Below the pieces are notes generated by a model. The model searched no databases. It had not been told where the DNA came from and was given only the letters and a program-made list of their open reading frames with translations. Shown piece after piece: positions 41,540 to 53,713 of a stretch of 64,000 nucleotides of DNA (position 1 is its first letter; every line of letters starts with the position of its first letter). Both the position numbers and the translations under genes were made by a program. Origin of the DNA: Gadus chalcogrammus (taxonomy: Eukaryota > Chordata > Actinopteri > Gadiformes > Gadidae); assembly GCF_026213295.1 (NCBI RefSeq), contig NC_079432.1:8743690-8807689 (forward strand), written 5' to 3'.

Positions 41540-43200
41540 AGTCCGGGAGACGAGTCACCCTTACCCCGTACCTAACCCCTGCGCGAAAACACCGGTAAAT
41601 GGAAAAAGATATCTATCAAACTGTTTGGAACAAAGATATAAACACTTTGACAGTACCATATTGGCAACTGTGATTTAAGGAGAGAAAAACACAAAGGAGC
41701 ATTCTCTCGAGGACTCGATACACGCGCGATGTTGAGATGTTGAAACCTTTTCTTTTTTTCCCCCACCAAATAAAAAGGGACTATGGCTTCTGTAGGCGTG
41801 CTCTTGCTGAGGTAAGATTTAGGGAAAGACCAGTCGAAAGCGGGACAGGGATTCTACAGAAAGACATTTTCACAGAGTCCCGAGTAATACCCCCACCCCG
41901 TCGAAACCCTCTCCACCGACCCCCGTCAGAGACATCTATCAGTGTAAGATAACATCGCTCTTACACGACACACACAAAACCCCCCCAAGTGACTTGTCAG
42001 AGGTGTGTAAATCCATGCGACTTTTGTCCATTGTAAACCCTGTAAAGAATACAATCACTGTCATTTTTTTCGGCCATTCTGAGCATGCATGTGAGGTGTA
42101 TGTGATGTGGTGGTGCTGGCATCTGTGTACGTGAGGGACTTTGCTGATTAAACGACGATTGTCGGGGGGGAAAGTTGGAGGTCAAAGTGTACCATCATAA
42201 CTCGTGTTTGGTTTTTCGTTAATTATACCTTTTTAAGGATATGAGGTAAGATATAGGCTTCAAGGTGTCATATTAATTTCTAGCTCATAAGAATTATCAT
42301 TACAATTCAAATCATTATTATGGTATAATTATTTATATCATTATGCATAATTTATTTGTATTGTTATATTATTTTATTTTTATTCATTAAAAATAAAACG
42401 TTCATTTAATTTTGGTGCGATTGCACTTTGGAAGGGGTAACTTCCTGCCAGGGTTGCCAGTGATTATAACAAGCAATTTAGTTCCATTTTTGTAGTTGTA
42501 TTATTCATTATAAGTATCATTCATGACATCCGAAGATCTTCTAGACGGTGTCAAAGCATACAAGACAGTCACCACCATGCAAAGTGCAACATGCTATTAA
42601 ATCACTTGGTAGCGCTTTATTTTTTCTTCTTACTTGGATTCCATTAGACAGGCAAATCATTTATTTCTATAATTATTTATTTCTGTTGCATTGTCTTTCC
42701 AATCACTGGGGATTCTGTGACGAATGTATTGTCATTATGTGTATCTGGTAGAGATGGATTTGCATCCATCATTCTGAGGAAGAAAAAAAGTCCTGGCTTA
42801 AGTTTAACTTGAACGCGTGAACAAGTGTGAATTTGTGTCCGTTGTCACAGTCAACTGTGTCAAAAACAGCTAATATGTTTACATATTTTATTACACCATA
42901 GTCGTTGTTCTTTGCAGGTTCAATCTTGTACATAACGTTTCAATTTTCCGTTTGATTAGCTTTGTCTTCTTTTTTCATTTTCTTCCATTTTTAGTATCAT
43001 TGGCTTTTTTTGTTTTGTTGGTGTTACAGACATGATGGAAATCGAATATTTGACATTTTACCAGGACCAAGTGATGTGCACAGGGAAATATTGTTTATGG
43101 GAACAAACTGTTAGTGTTAGAAGTTTAGATCATTCTCTTGAAGGTGCTTCTTGGAGTTGCATGAATATTTGACTCCTGGGAGCTGTCAGTGCAATAAACG
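41540..43200 (+). other. nrxn3: probable nrxn3 3' UTR
   Basis: Non-coding sequence after the stop. AATAAA words lie at about 41767, 42391 and 43193 (gcaataaacg). The last is followed by GT- and T-rich sequence and is a reasonable distal polyadenylation site. The segment 42230-42420 is extremely AT-rich. The true end cannot be fixed without transcript data. Confidence 0.5.
43193..43198 (+). terminator. nrxn3: candidate polyadenylation signal AATAAA
   Basis: AATAAA lies 1.65 kb after the nrxn3 stop. Earlier candidates are near 41767 and 42391; alternative 3' ends are likely but unproven. Confidence 0.4.
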
Positions 43201-43831
43201 TAACACTCTAGATTACCGTAATAGGACGCATAAATATACAGAGATTACGTTTCATGTTATTTATTTTTTATCGGACATCTAACGAAACGAGGGAGCGTTG
43301 GAGACGAACGGAATAAAAAGCAGACGTGACGATGAGGACGCTGAGACACGTTGCTGGCACATTATTGATTCAAAGGTGTGTTTTTGTTCATTTCTTATTT
43401 ATTTTTTACACATTTTTTGTCGGCCGTTACAGCATTTCGTTACAGCGTTACAGCGTTTTATCATCCTTTGTGTCTTAATTTGTATCTCGTAGTCACAGGC
43501 CGTTTTCTTTTGCTAACATGTATTTGTGTCCCCATTTTCTTTCTCACTGCATTCCATGCCTGCTCGGTCAGTGTGTGGGTTCATTTTGTTTGTGTTTAAT
43601 TCATTTTCAGTTGTTTTGGTGGATTCTTCAACCAGTTATTTACTTGTCGCTATTTTGACTCCAAACAATTCCCAGAAATAAAAAAATGTTGTTCCCAAAG
43701 TTTCCAAATGTGAAAAATACGCCTGGTCAATTCTAATGCAAACCACAGACACAGACACACACACACACACACACACGCACGCACGCACGCACGCACACAC
43801 ACACATAGACACACACAAAGTGTATCATCTC
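43201..43831. other. intergenic, AT-rich
   Basis: No gene is seen. T-rich sequence is followed by a (CA)n repeat with a cgcacgcacgcac core at 43746-43815. Confidence 0.7.
43746..43815 (+). repeat. (CA)n / (GCAC)n microsatellite
   Basis: CA run with a central (cgca)n block, then agacacacac. Confidence 0.95.
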
Positions 43832-43950
43832 CAGTGGCGACTGGTCATTAGGGGCAAGTGGGGCTCGGCCCCACCTACTCTCACAAGAAAAAAATAAAAG
43901 AAAATTAAAATTAAAAAAATTAAATATATAAAAAATATAATATGTATTTT

Positions 43951-43955
<5 letters not shown>

Positions 43956-44025
<70 letters not shown>
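43956..44025 (+). repeat. (AT)n microsatellite
   Basis: About 34 AT units within the hAT-like remnant. Confidence 0.97.
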
Positions 44026-44028
<3 letters not shown>

Positions 44029-44363
44029 TTAAAACATAATCTCCCCAGAAAGTACTATAAAATAATAAGTTAAAATGCAATGTGTATTTGCCTTGAAACA
44101 TTGAAATGCGCATGCTCAGTGTTTCTCTGTTGAAGTGGACGGAGATTATTTTACTTCCTGGTGGGGCTAGCCCCACCGGGACCGCCATGGACATATATGG
44201 TTCGTTCCACAACAACGTCATTTCGTTTTCCAAAGTTCATTGGCTGTAGGGTGAGGCACGTGATGAGTCATGACTCGAGTTTCCTCCCACCTCACCCCAC
44301 GTGCCGCGTGCAAGAAGTCCGGTAGCGAAGAAGAGAAGGAGAAGGATAACTTTGCTAACAAAC

Positions 44364-44465
44364 ATGCCGGAGTCACACAAACGAAAAAGAATCGACAACA
44401 TGAATGTGGTAGATCATTTATTGGAGCACAGATTTGAGACCCTTCGTCTGGAGGAAAAATTAGAG
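44364..44465 (+). pseudogene. hAT transposase first-exon fragment
   Basis: 34 codons from ATG to a donor-like GAG|GTAAAA. The composition (basic SHKRKRID start, then NVVDHLLEHRFETLRLEEKL) matches the start of TTF-zinc-finger hAT proteins as remembered. The rest of the transposase is not found nearby, so it is presumed non-functional. Confidence 0.4.
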
Positions 44466-44580
44466 GTAAAACGCCTTATGTCTTGTGCTCTTCAGTCTAT
44501 TTATGTTTTTCCAGCCTTATATGTTCCCACTGCTGGCCTGCGCCTTGTCGTGGTGGCGAGTGGGCTTTAAACCAAGACAG

Positions 44581-45055
44581 GCCATTCTGAATCTTTTCTT
44601 TCACAGCTATTTTCTTTGATTTCTCCTCAAGGACACTGCTTAGGCCTATGGGAGGTGTACTCCATGGTAAACTGATATTAGGTTTTTATAGTAGCTCTCT
44701 TACAGCTGTTTGCAGTGGTATCATTTTATTCTGAGGTTTACGGAAGCTTAGTTTCAAAACTTTTAAAAACTATACTTTCATTCTTGCAATGTTTTGATGT
44801 CAGCAATAAAAGATTAAAAGCTGCACTAATGTACTTTATTAATTGAATATATGTATATCTGATACATGGAGAACAGTCACTTAGTTAAAAAACAAAAAGC
44901 CCAGCATACTGAATAGTGTTAAAGTATATTTTTATTTGTAATGGTTGTGATGGCCCAAGTACCTGCCTGCTGTCCTGGCAGGTCCTTGTGGGTGGAGGGC
45001 TGAATGGAGAATGGGAAACACCAATCCAGGGCTACAAACAGCATGGTTGGATCAC
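44581..45055. other. intergenic, nothing recognised
   Basis: AT-rich sequence with no convincing coding, RNA or repeat signal. Confidence 0.6.
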
Positions 45056-45553
45056 TTAAAGGTTGGGTATGGAATTCTCTTTTTTGGCAATTTTTGCAAA
45101 ATTACTTGAAATCCCTATCATAACCCACTTACAGCCACTGATTTAGAAGTACTGACATAAAAATTAAACAAGTCAGTCATCTGTGGAACGGGCAGGGCTT
45201 GAAAAACTCCAGCCAATAATTTCCAGACCCACCGATTGGCATTGGACAGTAAGTACGTCAATCAAACGGTCGTACTGCGCTCCCCGCACGACCCCTTCGT
45301 GCACGTACTCAAAGCTCGTGTCCCAGAGCAAGCTTCTGTTTGTTGTTATCCTGCGGTAGCTACTGGAGCTAGCTAACTAAGTAATGGCTCGCTCTCGCGC
45401 ATCTGTGTTCGCGCTCGTGCATGATTGCGCGTCCATGTACTTGGAATGGGTGGAGTCAGAGTCAGCGCTGAAGGAGAGGGGGTTGGACCATTTCAGTTGT
45501 GTGTTTTCAAAATCTGCTGACGTTTCGCAGATCCCATACCCAACATTTTACTA
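45056..45553. mobile_element. MITE with TTAA-type terminal inverted repeats
   Basis: The left end ttaaaggttgggtatggaat is inverted at the right as atcccatacccaacatttta. That gives about 20 bp of imperfect TIR around a 500-bp body without coding potential. A TTAA at the left edge suggests a piggyBac-type target; the right TTAA is decayed (tttta). Confidence 0.6.
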
Positions 45554-46444
45554 AGTAAGACCAATGAAGGAAGCTCAATCTCTGTTTCGAAATACTTTTG
45601 CTTTTTTAGGAAAATTATCCATTTTATTTGTATTATATTAGGGCTGTAACTTTTTCCAAAAATGAATTTCAAACAAAATTAAAATGCCCCATAATTTGTT
45701 TGGATGGATGTCTGTATGCCTGAAAAGCCAGTAGAAACACTAACAAAAGTGAAGGGGTCTACCATTTTTGTTTAATGATTTCGGCAGTTTAGACGCTGTT
45801 TAGCGTATGAATGCCCTTCACAGGTCAGATGTTGTACTAGATTTTTACATACAGTCCTGTGTTGGGCAGGATAGCCGGGAGCAGGCGGAGTCAACATCTA
45901 CAAAGATCGCCACAACTGTGAAAATAATCGGGTGACGTCACGAACACTGGTTCATCATTTAAAAGAATAAAAAATGTTAGCCTCACCAGTTTTTTACATG
46001 TAGAAACACTGCCTATTCCAGACCCATCCAAATTAAATTTTAAAACCCACACCTATTAAAAATGAAGTCATTGGCATGAGATGTACGGCCAACCAATGGC
46101 ATGGAGGCACTGGGCGTGTCGGATAATCATAATTAAATTCCAATAACACCCCTTCCCCCCAAATCCAGAATTTGCAACTGAAGTCGTCAAACTATTATTT
46201 GAACAACCCAATTAAAACTCAAACTATAGTACATTTCAGCAAATAGCAACTTAACTGTAGTCATGGCTTGATAAGGACTTAAACATATAGTGCGGAGTGT
46301 CAGAGCCTAACCAAATACCTAATCATAATTGTTGCACCATACCCCAGAAGCTCCTGTTGATATTTACAATGATCTGATATAGCAATAGTCATTAATAATC
46401 ACAGGGCTCAGGACTTGTAGTCAGTGCGCCCAAATATTGAAATG
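45554..46444. other. intergenic, nothing recognised
   Basis: Unique-looking AT-rich sequence. It contains no frame above background and no clear repeats. Confidence 0.6.
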
Positions 46445-46688
46445 GTTAAACCTGCACTATGTAACTTTTCCACTAGAGCTAATAACTCTCAATTTCAGAA
46501 CTAGAAAGTTTTCAAGAATAATACGCCGATCTACAAGTCGATCCATACAGTGAGTTGTTCACGATAAAGTATTTTCATTTGTTCTGATAAACCTTTTGAC
46601 ATTAACAGTCATGTGAAAATGGTGCAGCCACAACTCGAGTCACTAGAGAGGCTGCTGATAATAATCAGCCTACATAATGCAGGTTAAC
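46445..46688. mobile_element. 244-bp MITE flanked by TTAA
   Basis: The left end ttaaacctgcactatgta and the right end tacataatgcaggttaa are inverted copies with few changes. TTAA flanks both ends (46446-46449 and 46684-46687), consistent with a piggyBac-like target duplication. The interior is non-coding. Confidence 0.65.
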
Positions 46689-47088
46689 ACCCTTCTATTA
46701 GATTCCACTATCTACATCCATCTGGCTGGGTCTGTGGCTGCTATGGTTTGCTTCGTCACACTGACTGGACACTAACTATCTAGAACTGCTTGATAAGGGC
46801 TAACGTATCTAGAGGGAAAACAATCATGGTGTTTTTTTCGCCCCGCATGAGACTACATTAGCATCAAGTGAGCATTTTGTTGCAAGCTCATCCATACTTC
46901 CTCTACTTTACTTAGAATGTTATTTTGCTCTCCGATGTAAGTTGCGCACTTTCCTTGCACATCTTTTCATTTCGTTAGTAGCGTACGTCTTGTGTCCCCA
47001 TGACTGCTTGTTGCACGGCTCTAATGAAAAGCGACAAATTAAAAGACACCGATATGCAGTCCCTCACCCTTTTCCTTTCCTCCCCCAG

Positions 47089-47161
47089 GAATCCATCTGT
47101 GCCACCCAGTTGATCACCGAGGGCTTGGGTCGGCTGGTCCACACGGTGCAGGTCTTGGCAG
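47089..47161 (+). CDS. possible orphan exon, unknown product
   Basis: A 73-nt open segment reading ESICATQLITEGLGRLVHTV then QVLAG sits between a strong acceptor (tttcctttcctcccccag, ending 47088) and a donor-like CAG|GTCCGC (GT at 47162). The codon content looks protein-like and the splice signals are good. I do not recognise the family, and no partner exons are visible in the window. It could be an exon of the next gene, a transposon exon or chance. Confidence 0.25.
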
Positions 47162-47905
47162 GTCCGCGCTAGCAGACCGGATCCGCTAGGGGCGGACAGG
47201 CTAAGCACTGCTCCATCCTTCTCTTAGCTCCATGTCGTCCACTGATTTTGCTGTCATCCAAAGGTCTTGGTTTGTAATCATTGGTTGTTGAAAGTGAAAG
47301 ATGGATTTCTTCCGTGTTTACAAGTAAAAACAGGCGTTTAGTTTGATTTTTTTGGTTTTCAATTAGACCTACATCAATTATGCACATGGCAAGTGGAAGT
47401 CGAGCAACTTGTTTTTTAAGTTGATTCATACTTTTTTTTGTTAGGATTTTTAACTTTAAACTTTTTTTTACTCGTCAAACATCTAATTATCATGCAATTG
47501 TTCATACGGCATTATCATTATCATCCCGACCAACAATAACAGCGTATGACTGCACTGAATCCATCAAAAAAAGCATGTATTTTCAATCTTTGTCAGTTCC
47601 ATTCCCTGTCGTCGTCATTCAGTAAATTCAAATAAATAGCTATACAATTTGATCGACTATATGGGCAGTGACTTGAGTGTTGCTGTTTATTCCTGTGCCC
47701 ATCAGACTCCATCCCACCTCTCTTATTCAGTCGACGAAGAGAACACAGTCTATCTCTTGTTTAACAGTTCTACCGATAACTATAACCCTAACCCTCAACC
47801 AATCAGAACCCATTATGAAGGGCTCATAGCCATTGGTTCTTTTTAGCACTGTTAAGCTCGGGCGCAACTTTGAAAATGCTTTGTATTTTTTATTTTATTT
47901 TTTTA
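47162..47905. other. intergenic, nothing recognised
   Basis: AT-rich sequence. A short taaccctaaccct is present near 47782, with no other telomere-like units. Confidence 0.6.
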
Positions 47906-47907
47906 AC

Positions 47908-48018
47908 ACGATGCACAAAAAAAAAAAAAGTACTGATTCGTTCAGAAAACGTTCTCACTTGCAGTTACAGCCAGGGGCAGCTGCAGCACCCTAAGCACCC
48001 CCACTTCCCGCGTCCCTG
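47908..48018 (+). mobile_element. right end of a P-element-like transposon, left copy (L)
   Basis: The block from the A-run through tcagaaaacgttctcacttg, cagttacagcca and ctaagcacccccacttccc to cgcgtccctg is repeated with small changes at 61494-61609. Its terminal CCCGCGTCCCTG is the inverse of CAGGGACGCGGG at 60714, so this is a transposon right end facing the satellite. The rest of the copy to the left is not recognisable. Confidence 0.6.
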
Positions 48019-49274
48019 GGTAACACTGTTGTTTTTTATTGGTCGTCATGAAAAAAAACAAAGGGTAACACTGTTGTCTTTGTCAAATATTTCATAAGGG
48101 GTAACAGTGTCGTTTTTTTATTGGTCGTCATGAAAAAAAACATAAGGGGTAACACTGTTGTTTTTTATTGGTCGTCATGAAAAAAACGCAAGGGGTAACA
48201 CTGTTGTTTTTTATTGGTCGTCATGAAAAAAAACATAAGGGGTAACACTGTCATTTTTTATTGGTCGGATCCCTGCAAAAACGTCGGCAGGGGTGCCACT
48301 GTCGTTTTTTATTGGTCAACATGGAAAAAACATGAGGGGTAACTATGTAGTTTTTTATCGGCCGTCATGAAATAAATATAAGGGGAAAACACTGTTGATA
48401 TTTATCAAATAAAACATAGGGGGTGACACTGTTTTTCTTTGTTCGTCATGAAAAAAAACACAAGGGGTAACACTGTCGTTTTTATCAAATGAAACATAAG
48501 GGGTAACACTGTCGTTTTTCTTTGGTCGTCATGAAAAAAACCATAAGGGGTAACACTGTTGTTTTTTATTGGTCGTCATGAAAAAAAACATAAGGGGTAA
48601 CACTGTTTTTTATTGGTCATCATGAAAAAAAACATAAGGGGTAACACTGTCGTTTTTTATTGGTCGTCATGAAAAAAAACATAAGAGGTAACACTGTCAG
48701 TTTTTATTGGTCGTCATGAAAAAAAGACATCAGGGGTAACACTTCTGTTTTTTATTGGTCGTCATGAAAAAAAAGGTAAGGGGTAACACTGTTGTTTTTT
48801 ATCGGTCGTCATGAAAAAAAACGTAAGGGGTAACACTTTTGCTTTTTATTGGTCGTCATGAAAAAAAAACATAAGGGGTAACACTGTTGTTTTTTATTGG
48901 TCGTCATGAAAAAAACGTAAGGGGTAACACTGTTGTTTTTTAATGGTCGTCATGAAAAAAAACAAAGGGTAACACTGTCGTTTTTTATTGGTCGGATCCC
49001 TGCAAAAACGTCGGCAGGGGTGCCACTGTCGTTTTTTATTGGTCAACATGGAAAAAACATGGGGGGTAACTATGTCGTTTTTTATCGGCCGTCATGAAAT
49101 AAATATAAGGGGAAAACACTGTCGATATTTATCAAATAAAACATAGGGGGTGTCACTGTTGTTTTTCTTTGTTCGTCATGAAAAAAAACACGAGGGGTAA
49201 CACTGTCGTTTTTATCAAATGAAACATAAGGGGTAACACTGTTGTTTATTATTGGTCGTTGTGAAAAAAAACAA

Positions 49275-49359
49275 GGGAAATAATAGAAATACACACATAC
49301 ATTTTAATGTCATGTATATCCTCTTTATTGAAGATTGATTATTGTGTAATGTCATCGCC
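49275..49359 (+). repeat. truncated module (leader only)
   Basis: The leader runs from gggaaataatag to gtcatcgcc and is then joined directly to mid-unit tttattggtcatcatg, with no tRNA-like body. Confidence 0.75.
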
Positions 49360-49878
49360 TTTATTGGTCATCATGAAAAAAACAAAGGGTAACACTGTTG
49401 TCTTTGTCAAATATTTCATAAGGGGTAACACTGTCGTTTTTTTATTGGTCGTCATGAAAAAAAAACATAAGGGGTAACACTGTCGGTTTTTATTGGTCGT
49501 CATGAAAAAATGACATCAGGGGTAAAACTTCTGTTTTTTTATTGGTCGTCATGAAAAAAAAGGTAAGGGGTAACACTGTCGTTTTTTATCGGTCGTCATG
49601 AAAAAAAACATAAGGGGTAACACTGTTCTCTTTGTCAAAGAAAATATAAGGGGTAACACTGTCGTTTTTTATCAGTCGTCATGGAAAAAACAAGGGGTAA
49701 CACTGTTGTGTTTTATTGGTCATGAAAAAAAACATAAGGAGTAACACTGTTGTTTTTTATTGGTCGTCATGAAAAAAAACAAAGGGGGTAACACTGTTGT
49801 TTTTTTTTGGTCGTCATGAAAAAAAACATAAGGGGTAACACTGTTGTTTATTATTGGTCGTTGTGAAAAAAAACATAA

Positions 49879-50199
49879 GGGAAATAATAGAAATACACGC
49901 ATACATTTTAATGTCATGTATATCCTCTTTATTGATGATTGATTATTGTGTAATGGCATCGCCTCAGTGGTGCAGTGGAGTGCACTCTGCCTAACCCCCT
50001 GCATACTGGGGTTCAAGTCTGGTAGATGACATCTGTTGGAAGACTCATATCTCTATTTCATGCGAATTATAAAGTCAAGTATAACCTTTGTGATGACTTT
50101 AACTGGTGTCTTGATGGTGCATTGTTAAGTTCGGAGGCTGACACTCTAAACAGCTCATGTTCGGATCCCTGCAAAAACGTCGGCAGGGGTGCCACTGTC
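49879..50199 (+). repeat. composite module copy 1 with tRNA-like segment (49955-50030)
   Basis: The module starts at gggaaataatagaaatac, has a leader of about 75 bp and then a 76-nt tRNA-like segment, and continues with a unique body to cggatccctg...ggggtgccactg. In this copy the first acceptor-stem bases read GGCATCG instead of GTCATCG, one mismatch with GATGAC at the 3' side. Confidence 0.8.
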
Positions 50200-50860
50200 G
50201 TTTTTTATTGGTCAACATGGAAAAAATATAAGGGGAAAACACTGTCGACATTTATCAATTAAAACATAGGGGGTGACACTGTTGTTTTTCTTTGGTCGTC
50301 ATGAAAAAAAACATAAGGGGTAACACTGTTGTTTTTTATTGGTCGTCATGAAAAAAAACATAAGGGGTAACACTGTTGTTTTTTATTGGTCGTCATGAAA
50401 AAAACATAAGGGGTAACACTGTTGTTTTTTATTGGTCGTCATGAAAAAAGTCATAAGGGGTAACACTGTTGTTTTTTATTGGTCGTCATGAAAAAAATCA
50501 TACGGGGTAACACTGTTTTTTATTGCTCGTCATGAAAAAAAACAAGGGGTAACACTGTTGTTTTTTATTGGTCGTCATGAAAAAAAACATAAGGGGTAAC
50601 ACTGTTGTTTTTGTCAAATAAAATATAAGGGGTAACTGTCGTTTTTTATCAGTCGTCATGAAAAAAACATAAGGGGTAACACTGTCGTTTTTTATTGGTC
50701 ATCATGAAAAAAATCATAAGGGGTAACACTGTTGTTTTTTATTGGTCATCATGAAAAAAATCATAAGGGGTAACACTGTCGTTTTTTATTGGTCATCATG
50801 AAAAAAATCATAAGGGGTAACACTGTTGTTTTTTATTGGTCGTCCTGAAAAAAAACATAA

Positions 50861-50945
50861 GGGAAATAATAGAAATACACACATACATTTTAATGTCATG
50901 TATATCCTCTTTATTGATGATTGATAATTGTGTAATGTCATCGCC
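50861..50945 (+). repeat. truncated module (leader only), second copy
   Basis: Same junction (gtcatcgcc|tttattggtc) as at 49359 and the same following units, so both descend from one deletion event. Confidence 0.75.
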
Positions 50946-51888
50946 TTTATTGGTCATCATGAAAAAAAACAAAGGGTAACACTGTTGTCTTTGTCAAATA
51001 TTTCATAAGGGGTAACACTGTCGTTTTTTTATTTGTCATCATGAAAAAAAACATAAGGGGTAACACTGTCGTTTTTTATTGGTCGTCATGAAAAAAAAAC
51101 ATAAGGGGTAACACTGTCGGTTTTTATTGGTCGTCATGAAAAAATGACATCAGGGGTAAAACTTCTGTTTTTTATTGGTCGTCATGAAAAAAAAAGGTAA
51201 GGGGTAACACTGTCGTTTTTTATCGGTCGTCATGAAAAAAAACATAAGGGTTAACACTGTTCTCTGTCAAATAAAATATAAGGGGTAACACTGTCGTTTT
51301 TTATCAGTCGTCATGAAAAAAACATAAGGGGTAACACTGTTGTTTTTTATTGGTCGTCATGAAAAAAAACATAAGGGGTAACACTGTTGTCTTTGTCAAA
51401 TAAAATATAAGGGGTAACTGTCGTTTTTTATCAGTCATGAAAAAAACATAAGGGGTAACACTGTCGTTTTTTATTGGTCATCATGAAAAAAAACATAAGG
51501 GGTAACACTGTTGTTTTTTATTGGTCGTCATGAAATAAAACAGGGTAACACTGTTGTCTTTGTCAAATATTTCATAAGGGGTAACACTGTCGTTTGTTAT
51601 TGGTCGTCATGAAAAAAAACATAAGGGGTAACACTGTTGTTTTTTATTGGTCGTCATGAAAAAAAACATAAGGGGTAACACTGTTGTCTTTGTCAAATAA
51701 AATATAAGGGGTAACACTGTCGTTTTTTATCAGTCGTCATGGAAAAAACAAGGGGTAACACTGTTGTTTTTTATTGGTCGTCATGAAAAAAAACAAAGGG
51801 GGTAACACTGTTGTTTTTTTTGGTCGTCATGAAAAAAAACATAAGGGGTAACACTGTTTATTATTGGTCGTTGTGAAAAAAAACATAA

Positions 51889-52210
51889 GGGAAATAATAG
51901 AAATACACTCATACATTTTAATGTCATGTATATCCTCTTTATTGATGATTGATTATTGTGTAATGTCATCGCCTCAGTGGTGCAGTGGAGTGCACTCTGC
52001 CTAACCCCCTGCATACTGGGGTTCAAGTCTGGTAGATGACATCTGTTGGAAGACTCAAATCTCTATTTCATGCGAATTATAAAGTCAAGTATAACCTTTG
52101 TGATGACTTTAACCGGTGTCTTGATGGTGCATTGTTAAGTTCGGAGGCTGACACTCTAAACAGCTCATGTTCGGATCCCTGCAAAAATGTTGGCAGGGGT
52201 GCCACTGTCG
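51889..52210 (+). repeat. composite module copy 2 with tRNA-like segment (51965-52040)
   Basis: Acceptor-like arms GTCATC/GATGAC pair fully. T-arm reads CTGGG-GTTCAAG-TCTGG. It is otherwise nearly identical to copy 1 and lies 2.0 kb after it. Confidence 0.8.
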
Positions 52211-52827
52211 TTTTTTATTGGTCAACATGGAAAAAATATAAGGGGAAAACACTGTCGACATTTATCAATTAAAACATAGGGGGTGACACTGTTGTTTTTC
52301 TTTGGTCGTCATGAAAAAAAACATAAGGGGTAACACTGTTGTTTTTTATTGGTCGTCATGAAAAAAAACATAAGGGGTAACACTGTTGTTTTTTATTGGT
52401 CGTCATGAAAAAAATCGTAAGGGGTAACACAGTTGTTTTTTATTGGTCGTCATGAAAAAAAACATAAGGGGTAACACTGTTGTTTTTTATTGGTCGTCAT
52501 GAAAAAAATCATAAGGGGTAACACTGTTGTTTTTTATTGGTCGTCATGAAAAAAATCATAAGGGGTAACACTGTTGTTTTTTATTGCTCGTCATGAAAAA
52601 AAACATAAGGGGTAACACTGTTGTTTTTTATTGGTCGTCATGAAAAAAAACATAAGGGTCAACACTGTTGTTTTTGTCAAATAAAATATAAGGGGTAACT
52701 CGTTTTTTATCAGTCGTCATGAAAAAAACATAAGGGGTAACACTGTCGTTTTTTATTGGTCATCATGAAAAAAATCATAAGGGGTAACACTGTTGTTTTT
52801 TATTGGTCGTCATGAAAAAAAACATAA

Positions 52828-53149
52828 GGGAAATAATAGAAATACACACATACATTTTAATGTCATGTATATCCTCTTTATTGATGATTGATTATTCCGT
52901 AATGTCATCGCCTCAGTGGTGCAGTGGAGTGCACTCTGCCTAACCCCCTGCAGACCGGGGTTCAAGTCTGGTAGATGACATCTGTTGGAAGACTCATATC
53001 TCTATTTCATGCGAATTATAAAGTCAAGTATAACCTTTGTGATGACTTTAACCGGTGTCTTGATGGTGCATTGTTAAGTGCGGAGGCTGACACTCTAAAC
53101 AGCTCATGTTCGGATCCCTGCAAAAACGTTGGCAGGGGTGCCACTGTTG
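52828..53149 (+). repeat. composite module copy 3 with tRNA-like segment (52904-52979)
   Basis: The anticodon-side region contains TCTGC...GCAGA, which can pair with a 10-nt loop. T-arm reads CCGGG-GTTCAAG-TCTGG. It lies 939 bp after copy 2. Confidence 0.8.
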
Positions 53150-53713
53150 TTTTTTATTGGTCAACATGGAAAGAATATAAGGTTGACATTTATCAAATAA
53201 AACATAGGGGGTGACACTGTTGTTTTTCTTTGGGCGTCATAAAAAAAACATAAGGGGTAACACTGTTGTTTTTTATTGGTCGTCATGAAAAAAAACATAA
53301 GGGGTAACACTGTTGTTTTTTATTGATCGTCATGAAAAAAAACAAGGGTAACACTGTTGTTTTTTATTGGTCGTCATGAAAAAAATCATAAGGGGTAACA
53401 CTGTTGTTTTTTATTGGTCGTCATGAAAAAAAACAAGGGTAACACTGTTGTTTTTTATTGGTCGTCATGAAAAAAAACATAAGGGGTAACACTGTTGTTT
53501 TTTATTGGTCGTCATGAAAAAAAACATAAGGGGTAACACTGTTGTTTTTTATTGGTCGTCATGAAAAAAAACAAGGGTAACACTGTTGTTTTTTATTGGT
53601 CGTCATGAAAAAAAACATAAGGGGTAACACTGTCGTTTTTTATTGGTCATCATGAAAAAAAACATAAGGGGTAACACTGTTGTTTTTTATTGGTCGTCAT
53701 GAAAAAAAACATA

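Larger units (their letters stand above)
43832..44580 (+). mobile_element. hAT-like DNA transposon, 5' end remnant
   Basis: It begins with cagtggcgactggtcattag, a CAGTGGCG start typical of hAT elements, followed by gtggggctcggccccacc. Near 44163-44190 an inverted partner, ggtggggctagccccacc followed by gggaccgccatgg, suggests subterminal or terminal inverted repeats. An ATG at 44364 then opens a short exon reading MPESHKRKR...NVVDHLLEHRF...LRLEEKLE, closed by a donor-like GAG|GTAAAA at 44466. This resembles the N-terminus of fish hAT transposases with a TTF-type zinc finger (often annotated as ZMYM1-like), recalled without a search. An (AT)n microsatellite has expanded inside it. No downstream transposase is recognised, so it is a remnant. 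Confidence 0.5.

Noticed and set aside
47780..47795. taaccctaaccct as an interstitial telomere repeat
   Set aside because: Only two imperfect units; expected by chance.
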